DNA of 37,570 nt from positions 1 through 37,570 of IMG/VR virus record IMGVR_UViG_3300034198_010365; one strand, given 5' to 3'. Each line of letters begins with the position of its first letter. The stretch's first letter is position 1. Below are positions 1-10,129 of this stretch, one piece after another. The DNA comes from a virus. The notes beneath the pieces are model-generated. The model searched no databases and was not told the origin of the DNA. It saw only the letters and a program-made list of their open reading frames with translations. A program made the position numbers and the translations under genes.

Positions 1-3000
1 ATTCCCTCCAGATGTGTTGAATTGTTGGTACATCGTTGCAGTAGTTGCACCCGATAAAAGCAATGATTGACCGCTTGTATTAAATATTCTTTGTTTACCT
101 ATTACATCAAGCATATAAGATGCTGAAGGTGTAGTAGTCCCTATCCCCACATTCCCACTACTCGCAGCAAGTACCGTTGTACCCGTGACGTATGTGTTCC
201 CTGAAACTTGCAAAGAATAATCCCCGGCATCTGTTGCCGTTCGCACCAAAAGTTTCCCCGTTGAGCCGGAATTGAATATGAAATTTCCGCTTACCCTTTC
301 CATTAATAATGTCGCATTATTGTTTCCCAATTGCGTATCGAAATCATTCACAGATGAAAGGTATCCCCCCGCTGAACCTCCGGCATTTTCAAACGAAATC
401 GCACCACGGTTCACAATTCGAAAGGTCTTTGTTGCCGTCGTGGTTGTGCCTAACGATATCCCGCCCGATGAAACTGCAAATACTCCGCTACTTGATACGT
501 ATGTGTTCCCCGCAACTTGTAGTTTATAGTCGCCGGCATCGGTGGTGGTGCCGATATAAGTCTCCCCTGAAGATGTATTAAAATAGGCTGAAGTCGTAGA
601 ACGGATATCTCCAGTAACATCAAGTTTGTAGGATGGTGATGTTGTGCCTATGCCGATATTCCCATACGTGAAGTTTATATTTCTAAAACCAATAGCATCC
701 CCTGCAAACATTTCGACGTATCTGCTTGACCCGGTTGCGCTTGGCCTTGCGTTAATTACGAAATAAAGTGATCCAAGCGTTGCGTCTGATCCTGCCTGTG
801 TGCGAAACATTAAATTAGTAGCGTCATTCGGAAGGGATGGGCGGTTGACTAACAGGGCCCCGTCATAAATTTCTACTTTTTGCGCGGGGGATGTGGTTCC
901 TATGCCTACATTTCCGCTCGTCGTCGCAAAATTCGCACCAAGGGTAGAACGTAGGGTGCCAGCTACGTCTAGTTTGTATCCTGCGTCAGTAGTAGTACCA
1001 ATTCCCACATTCCCCGCATTATCCACCGTCATCCTGACGATGTTGTTCGTGGCAAACTGAAGCGGAGTGTTGTACCCACTACCTACCACAGCAGCGTTAG
1101 CGGAGCTACCCGTAAAGATATTTCCCCCCGAGCTGCTCTCCGCGCCCATAATAATCCAAGCGTTAGAGGTGAAGGCTTGGAAGGCTACCGGAGATGCGCC
1201 AGAACGGTTGAGGTTCATGGCAAAGTCGGTGTTCGCTATAACATCGATCTTGCCGTTACGGACAGAGGCGGTTCCGTTGACATCGAGTTGATACCCGTTG
1301 TCTACCGGCGTTGAGCCTATATAAACACGGCCGTTTGCAAAGATGCGTACTCGCTCAGCTCCGTTAGTACCAATCGACAAGGGGGTATTTGACTCGGTCC
1401 TGAATACACCAGAAGACGAGTCATGGTTTATTATTATCTGATTTACTCCTGCTCTGTTTATCCTAACCCTTGCATCTCCAGATAATGCATTTACAATTAG
1501 CGTATCATTTACGCTTGGGATGGCGTTAATTCCGACGTTTCCATTTGAATCGATGCGCATACGCTCTGCATAAGACACTGCACTGCTTTGCGTGTAGAAC
1601 GACAAGGCACCGGCACCGTTACCGCTGTTTTCGTTTATCCCGTAAATAGCAGCCTTTGACCCCCACACAGAATTGCTAAAGTTTATCCCGTACCTATCGT
1701 TGCTGGTGTTTGTGGTTGGGATGAGCGTAATAAAGTCAGAGTTTGTCGCAACTACTTGGCTTACGGTTAGTCTTGCTGGGGTTGTGGTTGTGCCTATTCC
1801 GACGTTTCCAGATGTTGTAGCAAAGAAGGCGTCATTGTCCGATCGCATATTGCCGGCCACATGTAGGCGTGCCGCCGGTGACAATGTATTAATCCCCACA
1901 AACCCATCGTTACCGATGATCATTCTGTCTTGAACCCCGGCTGAAGCTGTTGGGGTTGTTCTGAATATAAGATAGCTTCCCCTGTTCGTTGATGTCCAAG
2001 CCTCTGTTGAGTATGCTTCTATCCTTGCTTGTGCAGGATAGTTTACACTACCGAACCCGATAGAGAATACCCGGTTTGCGGAAGCGGTTGGGTCCGTCAG
2101 GCTTACAAAGCCCACACCGCCACCACCCACAGGGTTGGTGAATAGCGTGTTAAACCCTGCTGTAGTGTTTACCCGAAGATCGCTGTTGATGCGGGCGGTA
2201 CCGCTGACGTCAAATCTGTACCCACTGTCAGTAGACGTACCCACTAATACATTCCCGCCAAGTCTTGCTATTGTTACGTTGCCCCAAGATTGATTGTAGT
2301 TTTTGGTTGACCAAATGGTTCCATATTCGGCATTGTCTTGAAATATTTGTATAGAACCCCCAGTGCTTGGAGATGCAAAGTCAGACGAAACTGCTGCTAT
2401 TGTACCTTTAACGCCTAGTTTAAACTCCGCAGGAGTAGTGTACCCAATAAGAACATTCGTCCCATTATCGAATATCTGCGAGTCCCCCAATGTCGCCCCA
2501 TTAGGGGTCCACTTGGCAACATAGTTGAGCGTACCTGTACCTGCCACAGCCCCCGAACCGAGCGACTGTGTGCTCAGCACCCCGTTAGCGTCAGCGACTA
2601 CCATCCGGGTACCGGTGCCGGCGAGGGAGGTGGCGGTGATGGTGCCGGTGGCAGAAATAGTCAGCCGAACCGGAGGAACCGTTGGCGTTCCAGACGGAAG
2701 ATCTTGGGTGTGGAATGTCAGAATACCTCTCCTTGTTGACTTTATCTGAGAGGCAACTCCGGGGCCAGACCTGACGCCAGTGAACGATATAGCCATTTCG
2801 GCAGTATCGCTTGCTACTGTATTATGAAGGACAAGCTCGGGGCCAATACCAGCTAGTCCGGCCTCTATGTACGCATACTTCAGTCCGGTAGATATTGCAG
2901 CGGTAGTGGCTCCAATAAAAACATTCCCGCTCGTTGCGGCAAGGACAGCGCTTGCACTATTGTATAGACTGCCTATAACCTGCAGATCAGAACCCTGATC

Positions 3001-6000
3001 CGTTGCGCCAGTGTTTATACCTACCCGACCGTTGGCGAAGATGCGTACACGCTCTGTATTAGACGTCTCAAATGTTATAGGCTGAGAAAGCAAAGCTCTC
3101 ATACTGAACGAGTCAGTACTTGAGAATATCAGACCCGTTGTTCCGTTTATGGTTGTAGCGTTCCCGTATGTAAATGTAAGCCTGCTCTGAGATGAACCAC
3201 CTCCGCCTCTGAGTTCCGCTACTGTGGTGTTAAGAGTAGGATTGTAGACAACCAGAGGAGAACCGGGGTTCGCTGTGCCAAGTCCAAAGCGTCCGTCAGA
3301 GGTAATCCTTGCTACCTCGGTAAGGCCGGAGACGGTGGTGACGGCAGTGCTTACGCTTGTGCTCACCCTAAAGGTTATACCCCCGAGATAGTGGCCGGTT
3401 GGGTTATTCCTGAGTCCGGAGATTGCACTGGTGAGCGTGAAGTTTGCGTCATCGGCAAATACCAGACCGATCTGACGCTCGCCATTGTATGAAGAAAGGC
3501 CGGAACGCTGGATGCGCACAGCCTCCTCTATTGCAGAGTCGGTGAATGTGGTGGATACATGGAGGCGGGCGGAGGGGTTGGTTAAGCCTATCCCCACATT
3601 CCCGCTCGTTGTCGCGAAATTCGCACCCAAGGTACTACGCAATGTCCCCGCAATGTCGGTCTTGTAGCCCGCGTCAGTGGTAGTGCCGATGCCGATGTTG
3701 CCGCCACTTAATATTGTGAGTTGGTTGCTATTATTTTCCCTGAATTGAATATTACCGCCCGTCACTCTATTAAAAAATAAATCCGTACCGTTACCAAGAA
3801 TGTTATAGTTCGCGGCTAAAATTGCAGAAGGTGAAGTGGTAAAAGACAGACCAGAAAAAGTATTGTTGCCCGATAGAGGGCCGATATTTGTTGCAGTTCC
3901 ATCTAAAATAGAAAGCTTTGTTCCGGGGCTTGTAGTGCCTATGCCAATTTTTGTACCATCATCAAATATCTGCGAGTTCCCCAAGGTCGTACCGTTGGGT
4001 GTCCACTTCGCCACGTAGTTGAGCGTACCGGATCCGAAGGTGGCAGAGGCGTTTGATTTTTGTATTACACCGTTTGCGTCCGCCGTAAGGAAGAAGGACG
4101 GGGTGGCGTTGGTGTCTATGGTTCGCACACGAGCCGTCCCGTTTACGTCAAGAGTATTGGTTGGGGTGGTGGTGCCGATGCCGACGTTGCCATACAATGC
4201 CAAAGGCACATAATCTGAAGCCCCTCCGGCCGTTATCCATCCATAGTTCCCGCTTGAAGAATACCCTACCGTTGTGGCATTGATTATCCATGATGCGGGT
4301 GTTAAATTTCCGTTTGCGATTAATCGAATAGAAGACCTCAAATCTCCTATAACATCTAATTTATATCCGGGTATCGCAGTTCCCACCCCGACATTCCCAT
4401 TATTTAATACTGTGAAATAATTCAATAGGCTTGAACCGCCTCTTAAATAAAACTCACCGCTGCCGCCTTGGCCAAAATCAAAATATTGAGTTCCCACGTT
4501 TCGAATGGCAGATGTACTTGCCATTTGAATACCGACATTTGTACCAGACCTAGTATATAAGGTGTCTTGGAATCGACTAGTACCGTTTACGTCCAGCAAA
4601 TATCCGGCGTCTGCAGGGGAAGATCCAATAAACACACGACCATTCCCGAAAATACGTAGGCGCTCATTGCTTCCATTAGTATAGAATGCTATTGGAGCGT
4701 TTGATGCTTGATAAATGTTCAATGAGTCGACTCCGGCAAAGTTCGACTGAGTTGATCCGTTTTGAAATATCGTCGACTTAACTGTTGTGTTTTCGTAAAA
4801 TATGATCTCATTGTAATTAGTCGTGTTTAGGTTTGTCAACGCTATTTTAGCACCAGCGCTGCCAATACCAAATACGTCCAATCTCTGTTTTGGTGAGTTA
4901 CTGCCAATGCCGACATTCGTCCCATTATCGAATATCTGAGAGTCACCTATTGCAAACCCTGTGGGCGTCCACTTGACCACATAGTTCAACGTTCCAGAAC
5001 CGGTCACCGTACCAACGTTCCATGTTCTGTCAGCAGACAGATCGTATGTCGTGCCGTTGATGGTCAACTGCCTTGTGAGTGGAACACCCCCGAGCCCGGC
5101 CAAAGTATAGTTTGGTACGTTGAGTATGCCAGTCGTGTTGTTGTACGTGGACGCACCACTGTTACCGGTGGTGGTCAGGCTGATGGCAAGACGGGCTCTA
5201 GCATCCGTGTAGTACAGGTTGGTGCTCTCCGGAACGACAGCGGTGTTAAGCGTCTGCCACGTTTTATCCCCGCGCCAGTACTGAGCTGTAGTGCCCGGGG
5301 CAATGTATGGCTCCTTCGAGTTGAATACGTTCCAGTCAGTGGATGACAGATAGCCGTCAGATGACGCTCCAGACTGTGTGATGCCGATGGTTCCGGTTCC
5401 CGTGATAGGTCCGCCAGTGATAGGCCCGGTGGTGGCTATGCTCGTGACAGTCCCTACATTCCACGTACGGTCCGCGCTTAGGTCCTGAGCGAGTCCGTTT
5501 ATTGTGAGCACACGAGCCGATGGCACACCGCCCAAACCGGCAAGCGTGTAGTTCGGTATGTTGAATACCCCGGTGGCGTTATCGTATGTTGATGCCCCCG
5601 AGTTGCCGGTCGTGGTAAGGCTTACCGCCTGACGGGCCCGGGAGTTGGTGAAGTACAGGTTTGTCCCCTCAGGCACAACAGACGTGTTCAAGGTCTGCCA
5701 AGTCTTGTCACCCCTCCAGTACTGTGCGGTAGTCCCGGGTGTGATATAGTCCTGCTTCGCGTTGAAGATCACCCAGTCCTCGTTAGACAGTAGACCCTGC
5801 CCGGCCGCGCTAGCGGTATTGATGTTGATCTTGAGTACGCCGACAGTGGTTACCGGCGTATCTGTGATAACCACGCCCTCGGTCTCAGACGCCAACCCAA
5901 CACTCACCGATGACTCGTAGTTGATGAAGTCGTATGGGAGTATCTCGTTCCCGATGGAGTTACAGAAGGTCTGGCCGTTATTCAACAGAGACAGCAACTG

Positions 6001-6813
6001 CTGGTACACATCGTAGAATCCGGGCTGGAACTGCTCGTCAATCAGTACCAAACGCAGCATGCTGAACAGGTGGCTGTACAGCGTGCTCGCCTTCTCGAAC
6101 TTGTCCCAGTCTCCACCGCAGGCTTCGTTCGACTCCACGCGCAAAGCATCGATGGACTGAGTCAGCTCGTCAAGCGGCTTTGGAACACAGGCGTTCACGG
6201 TCTCGGAGGCGGACTGATTGTGCGCCACGGTCAACCAAGACAGAGATTGGTTCGCGTACACCAAGGACACGCCGAATCCGATAGCATAGTTCTCCGCGTA
6301 GTACTTATTGTTCTTCTTGAGGTCGATGGTCGCAGCGGTACCGGTAATAGCGCCGGTAGTTGGAGATGTCACACTCCAAGACCTTGTAGGCCCAGAGGTG
6401 AGGTTATAGTCAGACACCGCGTAGTTCGTGATGTCGGTGTACTGCAGCTTTGGGGTGAACAGGTCGAAGTCGTTCCTCAGCTTGATCGTTGCGGGCGTGT
6501 ACTGGAACGCGAACGTCCTTGTGAATGTCGTAGACAGATAACCCGGAGCGAGCGCGGTGAGCTCGATAACATACTGACCCTTTTGGATCTGACCATTTGA
6601 GTCAGGGATCAGCGCGATCTGCGCAACCCTTGTGACGGTGTTTACATCCGGCGTATTGATGTTGCCCTCCCGAACGTAACCGTCAGGCTGGATCACCTTG
6701 AAGATACCAACGTATCCTGCCGGGAGCACTGGAGTTGTGTCGGTGAGTATGACCCTGTTCGGGTTGTGAGCCTCGAATCTTACGCTGGATGAAAGGTTAG
6801 ATATCTGCGACAT
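1..6813 (-). CDS. Giant repetitive tail fibre / tail spike protein (partial, C-terminus outside window)
   Basis: An open frame runs from an ATG at 6813 off the left edge, giving about 2,271 codons in the window. The first ~330 residues look like a virion-attachment domain. Two near-identical blocks follow (about 5030-5330 and 5455-5780), each with WRGDKTWQTLN and NLYFTNSRARQAVSLTTTGN. The rest is about twenty copies of an NVGIGTT(S/T)P motif followed by LDVxG-type strands (for example at 140-160, 645-660, 895-920, 1795-1815, 3590-3610, 4170-4195, 4380-4400). Such repeats are typical of trimeric beta-structured phage fibres and probably bind the host surface. It is the last late gene, behind its own terminator and promoter. 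A chaperone or peptidase tail, common in this class, would lie outside the window. Confidence 0.85.
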   Translation of the reverse strand, partial: MSQISNLSSSVRFEAHNPNRVILTDTTPVLPAGYVGIFKVIQPDGYVREGNINTPDVNTVTRVAQIALIPDSNGQIQKGQYVIELTALAPGYLSTTFTRTFAFQYTPATIKLRNDFDLFTPKLQYTDITNYAVSDYNLTSGPTRSWSVTSPTTGAITGTAATIDLKKNNKYYAENYAIGFGVSLVYANQSLSWLTVAHNQSASETVNACVPKPLDELTQSIDALRVESNEACGGDWDKFEKASTLYSHLFSMLRLVLIDEQFQPGFYDVYQQLLSLLNNGQTFCNSIGNEILPYDFINYESSVSVGLASETEGVVITDTPVTTVGVLKININTASAAGQGLLSNEDWVIFNAKQDYITPGTTAQYWRGDKTWQTLNTSVVPEGTNLYFTNSRARQAVSLTTTGNSGASTYDNATGVFNIPNYTLAGLGGVPSARVLTINGLAQDLSADRTWNVGTVTSIATTGPITGGPITGTGTIGITQSGASSDGYLSSTDWNVFNSKEPYIAPGTTAQYWRGDKTWQTLNTAVVPESTNLYYTDARARLAISLTTTGNSGASTYNNTTGILNVPNYTLAGLGGVPLTRQLTINGTTYDLSADRTWNVGTVTGSGTLNYVVKWTPTGFAIGDSQIFDNGTNVGIGSNSPKQRLDVFGIGSAGAKIALTNLNTTNYNEIIFYENTTVKSTIFQNGSTQSNFAGVDSLNIYQASNAPIAFYTNGSNERLRIFGNGRVFIGSSPADAGYLLDVNGTSRFQDTLYTRSGTNVGIQMASTSAIRNVGTQYFDFGQGGSGEFYLRGGSSLLNYFTVLNNGNVGVGTAIPGYKLDVIGDLRSSIRLIANGNLTPASWIINATTVGYSSSGNYGWITAGGASDYVPLALYGNVGIGTTTPTNTLDVNGTARVRTIDTNATPSFFLTADANGVIQKSNASATFGSGTLNYVAKWTPNGTTLGNSQIFDDGTKIGIGTTSPGTKLSILDGTATNIGPLSGNNTFSGLSFTTSPSAILAANYNILGNGTDLFFNRVTGGNIQFRENNSNQLTILSGGNIGIGTTTDAGYKTDIAGTLRSTLGANFATTSGNVGIGLTNPSARLHVSTTFTDSAIEEAVRIQRSGLSSYNGERQIGLVFADDANFTLTSAISGLRNNPTGHYLGGITFRVSTSVSTAVTTVSGLTEVARITSDGRFGLGTANPGSPLVVYNPTLNTTVAELRGGGGSSQSRLTFTYGNATTINGTTGLIFSSTDSFSMRALLSQPITFETSNTERVRIFANGRVGINTGATDQGSDLQVIGSLYNSASAVLAATSGNVFIGATTAAISTGLKYAYIEAGLAGIGPELVLHNTVASDTAEMAISFTGVRSGPGVASQIKSTRRGILTFHTQDLPSGTPTVPPVRLTISATGTITATSLAGTGTRMVVADANGVLSTQSLGSGAVAGTGTLNYVAKWTPNGATLGDSQIFDNGTNVLIGYTTPAEFKLGVKGTIAAVSSDFASPSTGGSIQIFQDNAEYGTIWSTKNYNQSWGNVTIARLGGNVLVGTSTDSGYRFDVSGTARINSDLRVNTTAGFNTLFTNPVGGGGVGFVSLTDPTASANRVFSIGFGSVNYPAQARIEAYSTEAWTSTNRGSYLIFRTTPTASAGVQDRMIIGNDGFVGINTLSPAARLHVAGNMRSDNDAFFATTSGNVGIGTTTTPARLTVSQVVATNSDFITLIPTTNTSNDRYGINFSNSVWGSKAAIYGINENSGNGAGALSFYTQSSAVSYAERMRIDSNGNVGINAIPSVNDTLIVNALSGDARVRINRAGVNQIIINHDSSSGVFRTESNTPLSIGTNGAERVRIFANGRVYIGSTPVDNGYQLDVNGTASVRNGKIDVIANTDFAMNLNRSGASPVAFQAFTSNAWIIMGAESSSGGNIFTGSSANAAVVGSGYNTPLQFATNNIVRMTVDNAGNVGIGTTTDAGYKLDVAGTLRSTLGANFATTSGNVGIGTTSPAQKVEIYDGALLVNRPSLPNDATNLMFRTQAGSDATLGSLYFVINARPSATGSSRYVEMFAGDAIGFRNINFTYGNIGIGTTSPSYKLDVTGDIRSTTSAYFNTSSGETYIGTTTDAGDYKLQVAGNTYVSSSGVFAVSSGGISLGTTTTATKTFRIVNRGAISFENAGGSAGGYLSSVNDFDTQLGNNNATLLMERVSGNFIFNSGSTGKLLVRTATDAGDYSLQVSGNTYVTGTTVLAASSGNVGIGTTTPSASYMLDVIGKQRIFNTSGQSLLLSGATTATMYQQFNTSGGN

Positions 6814-6817
6814 AGTA

Positions 6818-6825
6818 CAAATTTA
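6818..6825 (-). promoter_or_regulatory. Bacteroidota-type -7 box (TAAATTTG) of the tail-fibre gene
   Basis: Read on the minus strand, TTGAGTAAATTTGTA lies directly before the fibre ATG at 6813. TAAATTTG fits the TAnnTTTG -7 consensus. No clear -33 TTG at ~19 bp is seen. The predicted start of transcription falls at or beside the ATG, so the mRNA may be leaderless. The same 15-mer precedes the first early gene at 18671. Confidence 0.6.
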
Positions 6826-6842
6826 CTCAACTTTAATTACAG

Positions 6843-6874
6843 AAAAGAAAATCCCCACCTAAGAATAGGCGGGG
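6843..6874 (-). terminator. Intrinsic terminator upstream of the fibre gene
   Basis: On the minus strand CCCCGCCT pairs with AGGTGGGG (8 bp with one G.U, 6-nt loop), followed by ATTTTCTTTT. It lies between the 277-residue gene and the fibre gene and would insulate the fibre promoter. Confidence 0.8.
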
Positions 6875-6901
6875 AGGAGACAACCAAACTAAGAGAGACC
6901 A

Positions 6902-7735
6902 TTATTTTTTCGCTTTGGAACTTATGGTGGCGTACACCTTCTCTCCCTTAGCATTGCTTACACAGTACCCAATCAGCTCTTCGATGTGGTCGCCGCCGGT
7001 TGTTCTGGACACGGTGAGGACAACCTCTCCGTTAGGCCACATGAACCGGGACTGTTCGGGGTTGAACACAATCACGCCCTTCTTCAGTGCGCGATTGATT
7101 GCGGCCTTCATGACCGCCTGCTTGTTTCCAATCAGCTCCATGAACTGTTTGGGCGCCTTGTCGGCTAGCTCCTCGAGCGTGTTCCTGAGGACCTCAAGCT
7201 TGCCCGTGTCGTCAAGACCAAGGGCTGCCACGTAGTCCCTTACCTCGTCTGCGGACAGATCCGCCGCAATGTTCAGAGCCTCGCGCTTTGTATTTCTACT
7301 AAACCGCTCTACCTCGCTGCGCTTGGCCTCGTCGATTACTTCGAAGATCGCCGGCTTTGATGTATCACGGTTGGGGTTTGATGCGTTGTAGTTGCAGAGG
7401 CTCAGGTAGCTATGAAGCTCCTGATCGATGGCTCGGCCGCCGTGAAGTGTGACAACACCTCCTGCGGCACCATAGAAGTAAATCTTGTGGAAGTCGTGCG
7501 TTCCGTCGGGCGCAACTGATTTGACTGCAGCGATATCGATGTAAGACTCAGTCTCTGGTTCCCAGATCTGGTCTGTAGATGGAACAGATCTTAGCGCGGG
7601 ATAAGCGATCCTTGATGGATCCATCGGGTTAGGCTGCAAGCCGGTGAGCCGATATGATACGGTCTGGCCGGGCTTGATCTTAGTCTTGTCAAGAATCTCT
7701 TTTGGAATGTCGTTGTACAGGTCTGTCTTTTTCAT
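6902..7735 (-). CDS. Putative structural protein downstream of the major capsid gene (277 aa)
   Basis: No family recognised. The protein has 277 residues and starts MKKTDLYNDIPKEILDK. It seems to have a beta-rich N-terminal half (to about residue 130), a helical middle and a beta C-terminal segment (about 225-270) ending in a lysine-rich tail. It has no signal peptide or membrane segment. It is transcribed after the capsid gene, across a terminator-like hairpin, and before the fibre gene. That position suggests a head-completion, connector or decoration role, by inference from context only. The ATG at 7735 is the only reasonable start. Confidence 0.7.
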   Translation of the reverse strand: MKKTDLYNDIPKEILDKTKIKPGQTVSYRLTGLQPNPMDPSRIAYPALRSVPSTDQIWEPETESYIDIAAVKSVAPDGTHDFHKIYFYGAAGGVVTLHGGRAIDQELHSYLSLCNYNASNPNRDTSKPAIFEVIDEAKRSEVERFSRNTKREALNIAADLSADEVRDYVAALGLDDTGKLEVLRNTLEELADKAPKQFMELIGNKQAVMKAAINRALKKGVIVFNPEQSRFMWPNGEVVLTVSRTTGGDHIEELIGYCVSNAKGEKVYATISSKAKK

Positions 7736-7750
7736 CTCTTAGTTTTTATT

Positions 7751-7787
7751 GAAAGTAAAACGGGAGAGCAGACTGGCTGCCCTCCCG
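7751..7787 (-). terminator. Terminator or attenuator after the major capsid gene
   Basis: On the minus strand CGGGAG-G-GCAG pairs with CTGC-T-CTCCCG (10 bp around one mismatch, 5-nt loop), followed by TTTTACTTTC. It starts 10 nt past the capsid stop. Partial termination here would give more capsid than downstream mRNA. Confidence 0.75.
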
Positions 7788-7796
7788 CCTTTATGG

Positions 7797-9107
7797 TTAG
7801 ACGATCTTGAACGTCTGCTGTGCGCCGAGGATCTCGAGACCTTGGATGGACTCGTAGTGTACCTCCAGAACGCTGCGCTCGTTGGTCGGAACCGGAGCGA
7901 GGCCACCGAGGAGGATCTCACGGTACTTGAAGTCCGTAGAACCCTCTGCCATGTAGCGGACACCCATGCGGTCAACCATCTGACCATCGTTGGTTTTGAT
8001 CTTCGACGCCGGGATACCGTAGGCTGCGTTGGCGGCATTGTATCCGTTGGTGAAGTTCACGATGTTCTTGTGGTCGAGCAGCGGCAGGAACTTCTTGTAG
8101 TAGGTCCGGCCGTAGATCTTCACGCTGTCGATACCCAGATCCAACTCCTTGCCGGCGATCTGGAAGCGAGCTCCCTGAGACAGCAGTGCGCTGTTGCCGA
8201 GGTTGTTGAACAGGTTGTCGAACAGGATGTTCTGCGTGGTACCTACAAACAGGAAGTACTCCTGAGGGCAGCGGTCCTTGTTCAGCTCCTGAGTGATTTC
8301 CTTGATGTCAGACAGGGCGAGAGTTCCAGCGGTATCAAGGCTGAAGTTCTTTCCGAGAGACGTGACATACTGGTCGACACCCATGGTAGTTTGGATGGGC
8401 TTACCCTCTGCGTCGGTCAGGGCAGGAGACGCATCACCGAACTTGGTGGCGCTCTTGCGGCTGAAGAACAGAGCGGCGCTGATGTCGTAACGGAACTTCA
8501 TCAGGCTCTCGTGCTGGCCCTTGTACATGTAGAAGGGCTTGCCCTGAAACTCAACCTCAACCTTGGACGCCTTTTGGATGTCCGTGATCTCGAACTTCTG
8601 CTTGAAGATCTGGACTTGGTTGGCGTACTTGGTTACACCCCAGCGCTTTGCAGCGGGAGACAGAGAGCCTTCGCCGTTTGCGTTGGAGAAGAAGGCGATG
8701 GTTCCGCTGTTTGCAACGGTCAAGTTTCCGTCGGCGTCATCAACGTTCTTTACAACGATGGACGCGGGGCCCGTCTTGGATGCAACGATACCAACCTTCC
8801 CATCAGGGAACAGGACCATCTCACCGACATTCACATAGGCATAAGCCGTGGAGTCGATAACGAGGGTCAGGGTGTCAGCGGGGGTTGCGCCACCGGAAGT
8901 GACCGTGGCCTTCACGTACATCTCTTCGTTCACGAAGTGGTGGTACTCGGGTACGGAGGTCGGATTGGACCGGCCGGTGAGCTCCATGATATCCAAGAAG
9001 GACATCTCCTCGTTCGTGACGTCGAGGACTTTGTTCAGGATTTCCCTCTGATCGAGGAACGCGGTAGAAGAGACGTAGCTCTTATTTAACTGACCAATGC
9101 TAGGCAT
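7797..9107 (-). CDS. Major capsid protein (probable HK97 fold)
   Basis: 436 residues, starting MPSIGQLNKSYVSSTAFLDQ. The N-terminal ~50 residues are helical. A beta domain with TSGGATPADTLTLVID and VGEMVLFPDGK follows (about 65-150), then a long alpha/beta body. The C-terminus contains YMAEGSTDFKYREILLGGL, like the final strands of HK97-type capsid proteins. Length, position after portal and scaffold-like genes, and the strong terminator behind it all fit the major capsid subunit. It would form the icosahedral shell, possibly with help from the co-chaperonin encoded upstream. The fold is inferred from layout rather than a diagnostic motif. Confidence 0.75.
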   Translation of the reverse strand: MPSIGQLNKSYVSSTAFLDQREILNKVLDVTNEEMSFLDIMELTGRSNPTSVPEYHHFVNEEMYVKATVTSGGATPADTLTLVIDSTAYAYVNVGEMVLFPDGKVGIVASKTGPASIVVKNVDDADGNLTVANSGTIAFFSNANGEGSLSPAAKRWGVTKYANQVQIFKQKFEITDIQKASKVEVEFQGKPFYMYKGQHESLMKFRYDISAALFFSRKSATKFGDASPALTDAEGKPIQTTMGVDQYVTSLGKNFSLDTAGTLALSDIKEITQELNKDRCPQEYFLFVGTTQNILFDNLFNNLGNSALLSQGARFQIAGKELDLGIDSVKIYGRTYYKKFLPLLDHKNIVNFTNGYNAANAAYGIPASKIKTNDGQMVDRMGVRYMAEGSTDFKYREILLGGLAPVPTNERSVLEVHYESIQGLEILGAQQTFKIV

Positions 9108-9119
9108 GTTGTTTGTTTT

Positions 9120-10076
9120 TTATTTTTTAATACCTCTTGTTGCAAAAGCTTGCAGCAAGCCAGACGTGAAATCCCCGGCAGTTTCTGTCGGAATATCCCC
9201 CGAACCGGTGCCGCTTGGATTCTTTATGTCCTTTGTCACTTCGAGTCTTCCGAGCGTCTTACCGAAGTTGATGAGAGCCTTCTCAAACATCTCCGGGTTC
9301 TGAGAGTACGAAGCGGTCTTGTACCATCTGTCGTAATCTATGTCGCCGCTTTGATTCGCGAACTGAGAAAAGAACTTGTCGTTGTCGAGCGTCATGTCCA
9401 CGATACTGTCAGGGGACTGGAGCTCAAAGTTGAAGTCGCCGTCAGAAGTCTTGATCGAGATCTTCTTATCCGACATCAGCCTTTGGGTGAGCTGGCTTGA
9501 CTTGACCTGATCCTCGAACTGCTTCATCATCCTCTCCGACTCTTCGTCCCTTGTCGTATCGACCTTGGTTTCGGGAGCGGAAAAACCTTTCTGCCAGTCG
9601 AGGTAAGACTGTCTTGCCTTGTTGGCCTCGATCTTCAGCAATTCCTTGCCGAGCTCGGACTCATCCTCTGTGTATTCATCCGGATCCAGCTTGAATTTGT
9701 CGACCACCTGCTGCTTGTAAAGCTTGTCGAAAGCCTTATCGCTCAGCTCAGAGTATTGCTCACGAAGAGACCGTCTCAGTATTTCTTCGTCACTCATCTT
9801 GGTGAAGTCCACAGTCTTCGCCGCCAGATACGGGGTTATGTCGCCCGTTTTTTCATAGAACTCTACCACCCCTTTTATGAAGTCGTCCTTCCATTTGTAC
9901 TCCGTTGGCTCAGGCTTTGTTGGCTCTGGCGCCGGAGTAGGTTCCGCAGCCGGGGTTGGTTCTGCTGCAGGAGCCGGATCGGGGTTTGGCGTTGGATCTG
10001 GCGTAGGTTCAACTGGTGTCGAACCCACCTTAAAGTCGTCAGCCTTGGCCGAACTGAAGTCGATAGTCTCTTCCAT
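9120..10076 (-). CDS. Scaffolding-like protein with Pro-rich N-terminus
   Basis: From the ATG at 10076 the product has about 318 residues. It starts MEETIDFSSAKADDFKVG and continues with a Pro/Glu/Ala-rich linker of repeated PTP, PAPA and AAEPTPA units (about residues 20-55). The remainder is charged and helical, with a KQFEDQVKSSQLTQRLM segment. Acidic helical proteins between portal and capsid genes are usually scaffolds that guide procapsid assembly and then leave. The frame can be extended to a GTG at 10124, but the ATG has an A-rich leader and a TATTTTTG box just upstream, so I prefer it. Confidence 0.7.
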   Translation of the reverse strand: MEETIDFSSAKADDFKVGSTPVEPTPDPTPNPDPAPAAEPTPAAEPTPAPEPTKPEPTEYKWKDDFIKGVVEFYEKTGDITPYLAAKTVDFTKMSDEEILRRSLREQYSELSDKAFDKLYKQQVVDKFKLDPDEYTEDESELGKELLKIEANKARQSYLDWQKGFSAPETKVDTTRDEESERMMKQFEDQVKSSQLTQRLMSDKKISIKTSDGDFNFELQSPDSIVDMTLDNDKFFSQFANQSGDIDYDRWYKTASYSQNPEMFEKALINFGKTLGRLEVTKDIKNPSGTGSGDIPTETAGDFTSGLLQAFATRGIKK

Positions 10077-10094
10077 AGTTTGATCTGTTGATTG

Positions 10095-10102
10095 CAAAAA
10101 TA
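10095..10102 (-). promoter_or_regulatory. Possible internal late promoter (TATTTTTG)
   Basis: On the minus strand TATTTTTG matches TAnnTTTG and would start transcription near 10088, about 12 nt before the scaffold ATG. It could raise scaffold and capsid expression above portal and terminase. No convincing -33 element is seen. Confidence 0.4.
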
Positions 10103-10129
10103 CTATTCCTTGCGAATTATGCACATTTT

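Noticed and set aside
7749-9089. 446-codon open frame on the plus strand opposite the capsid gene
   Set aside because: It is the mirror of the capsid gene on the wrong strand for this arm, with Val/Leu/Arg-biased composition typical of an antisense shadow.
9120-10124. GTG start of the scaffold-like gene at 10124
   Set aside because: It would translate a TATTTTTG promoter-like box; the ATG at 10076 has a better start context.
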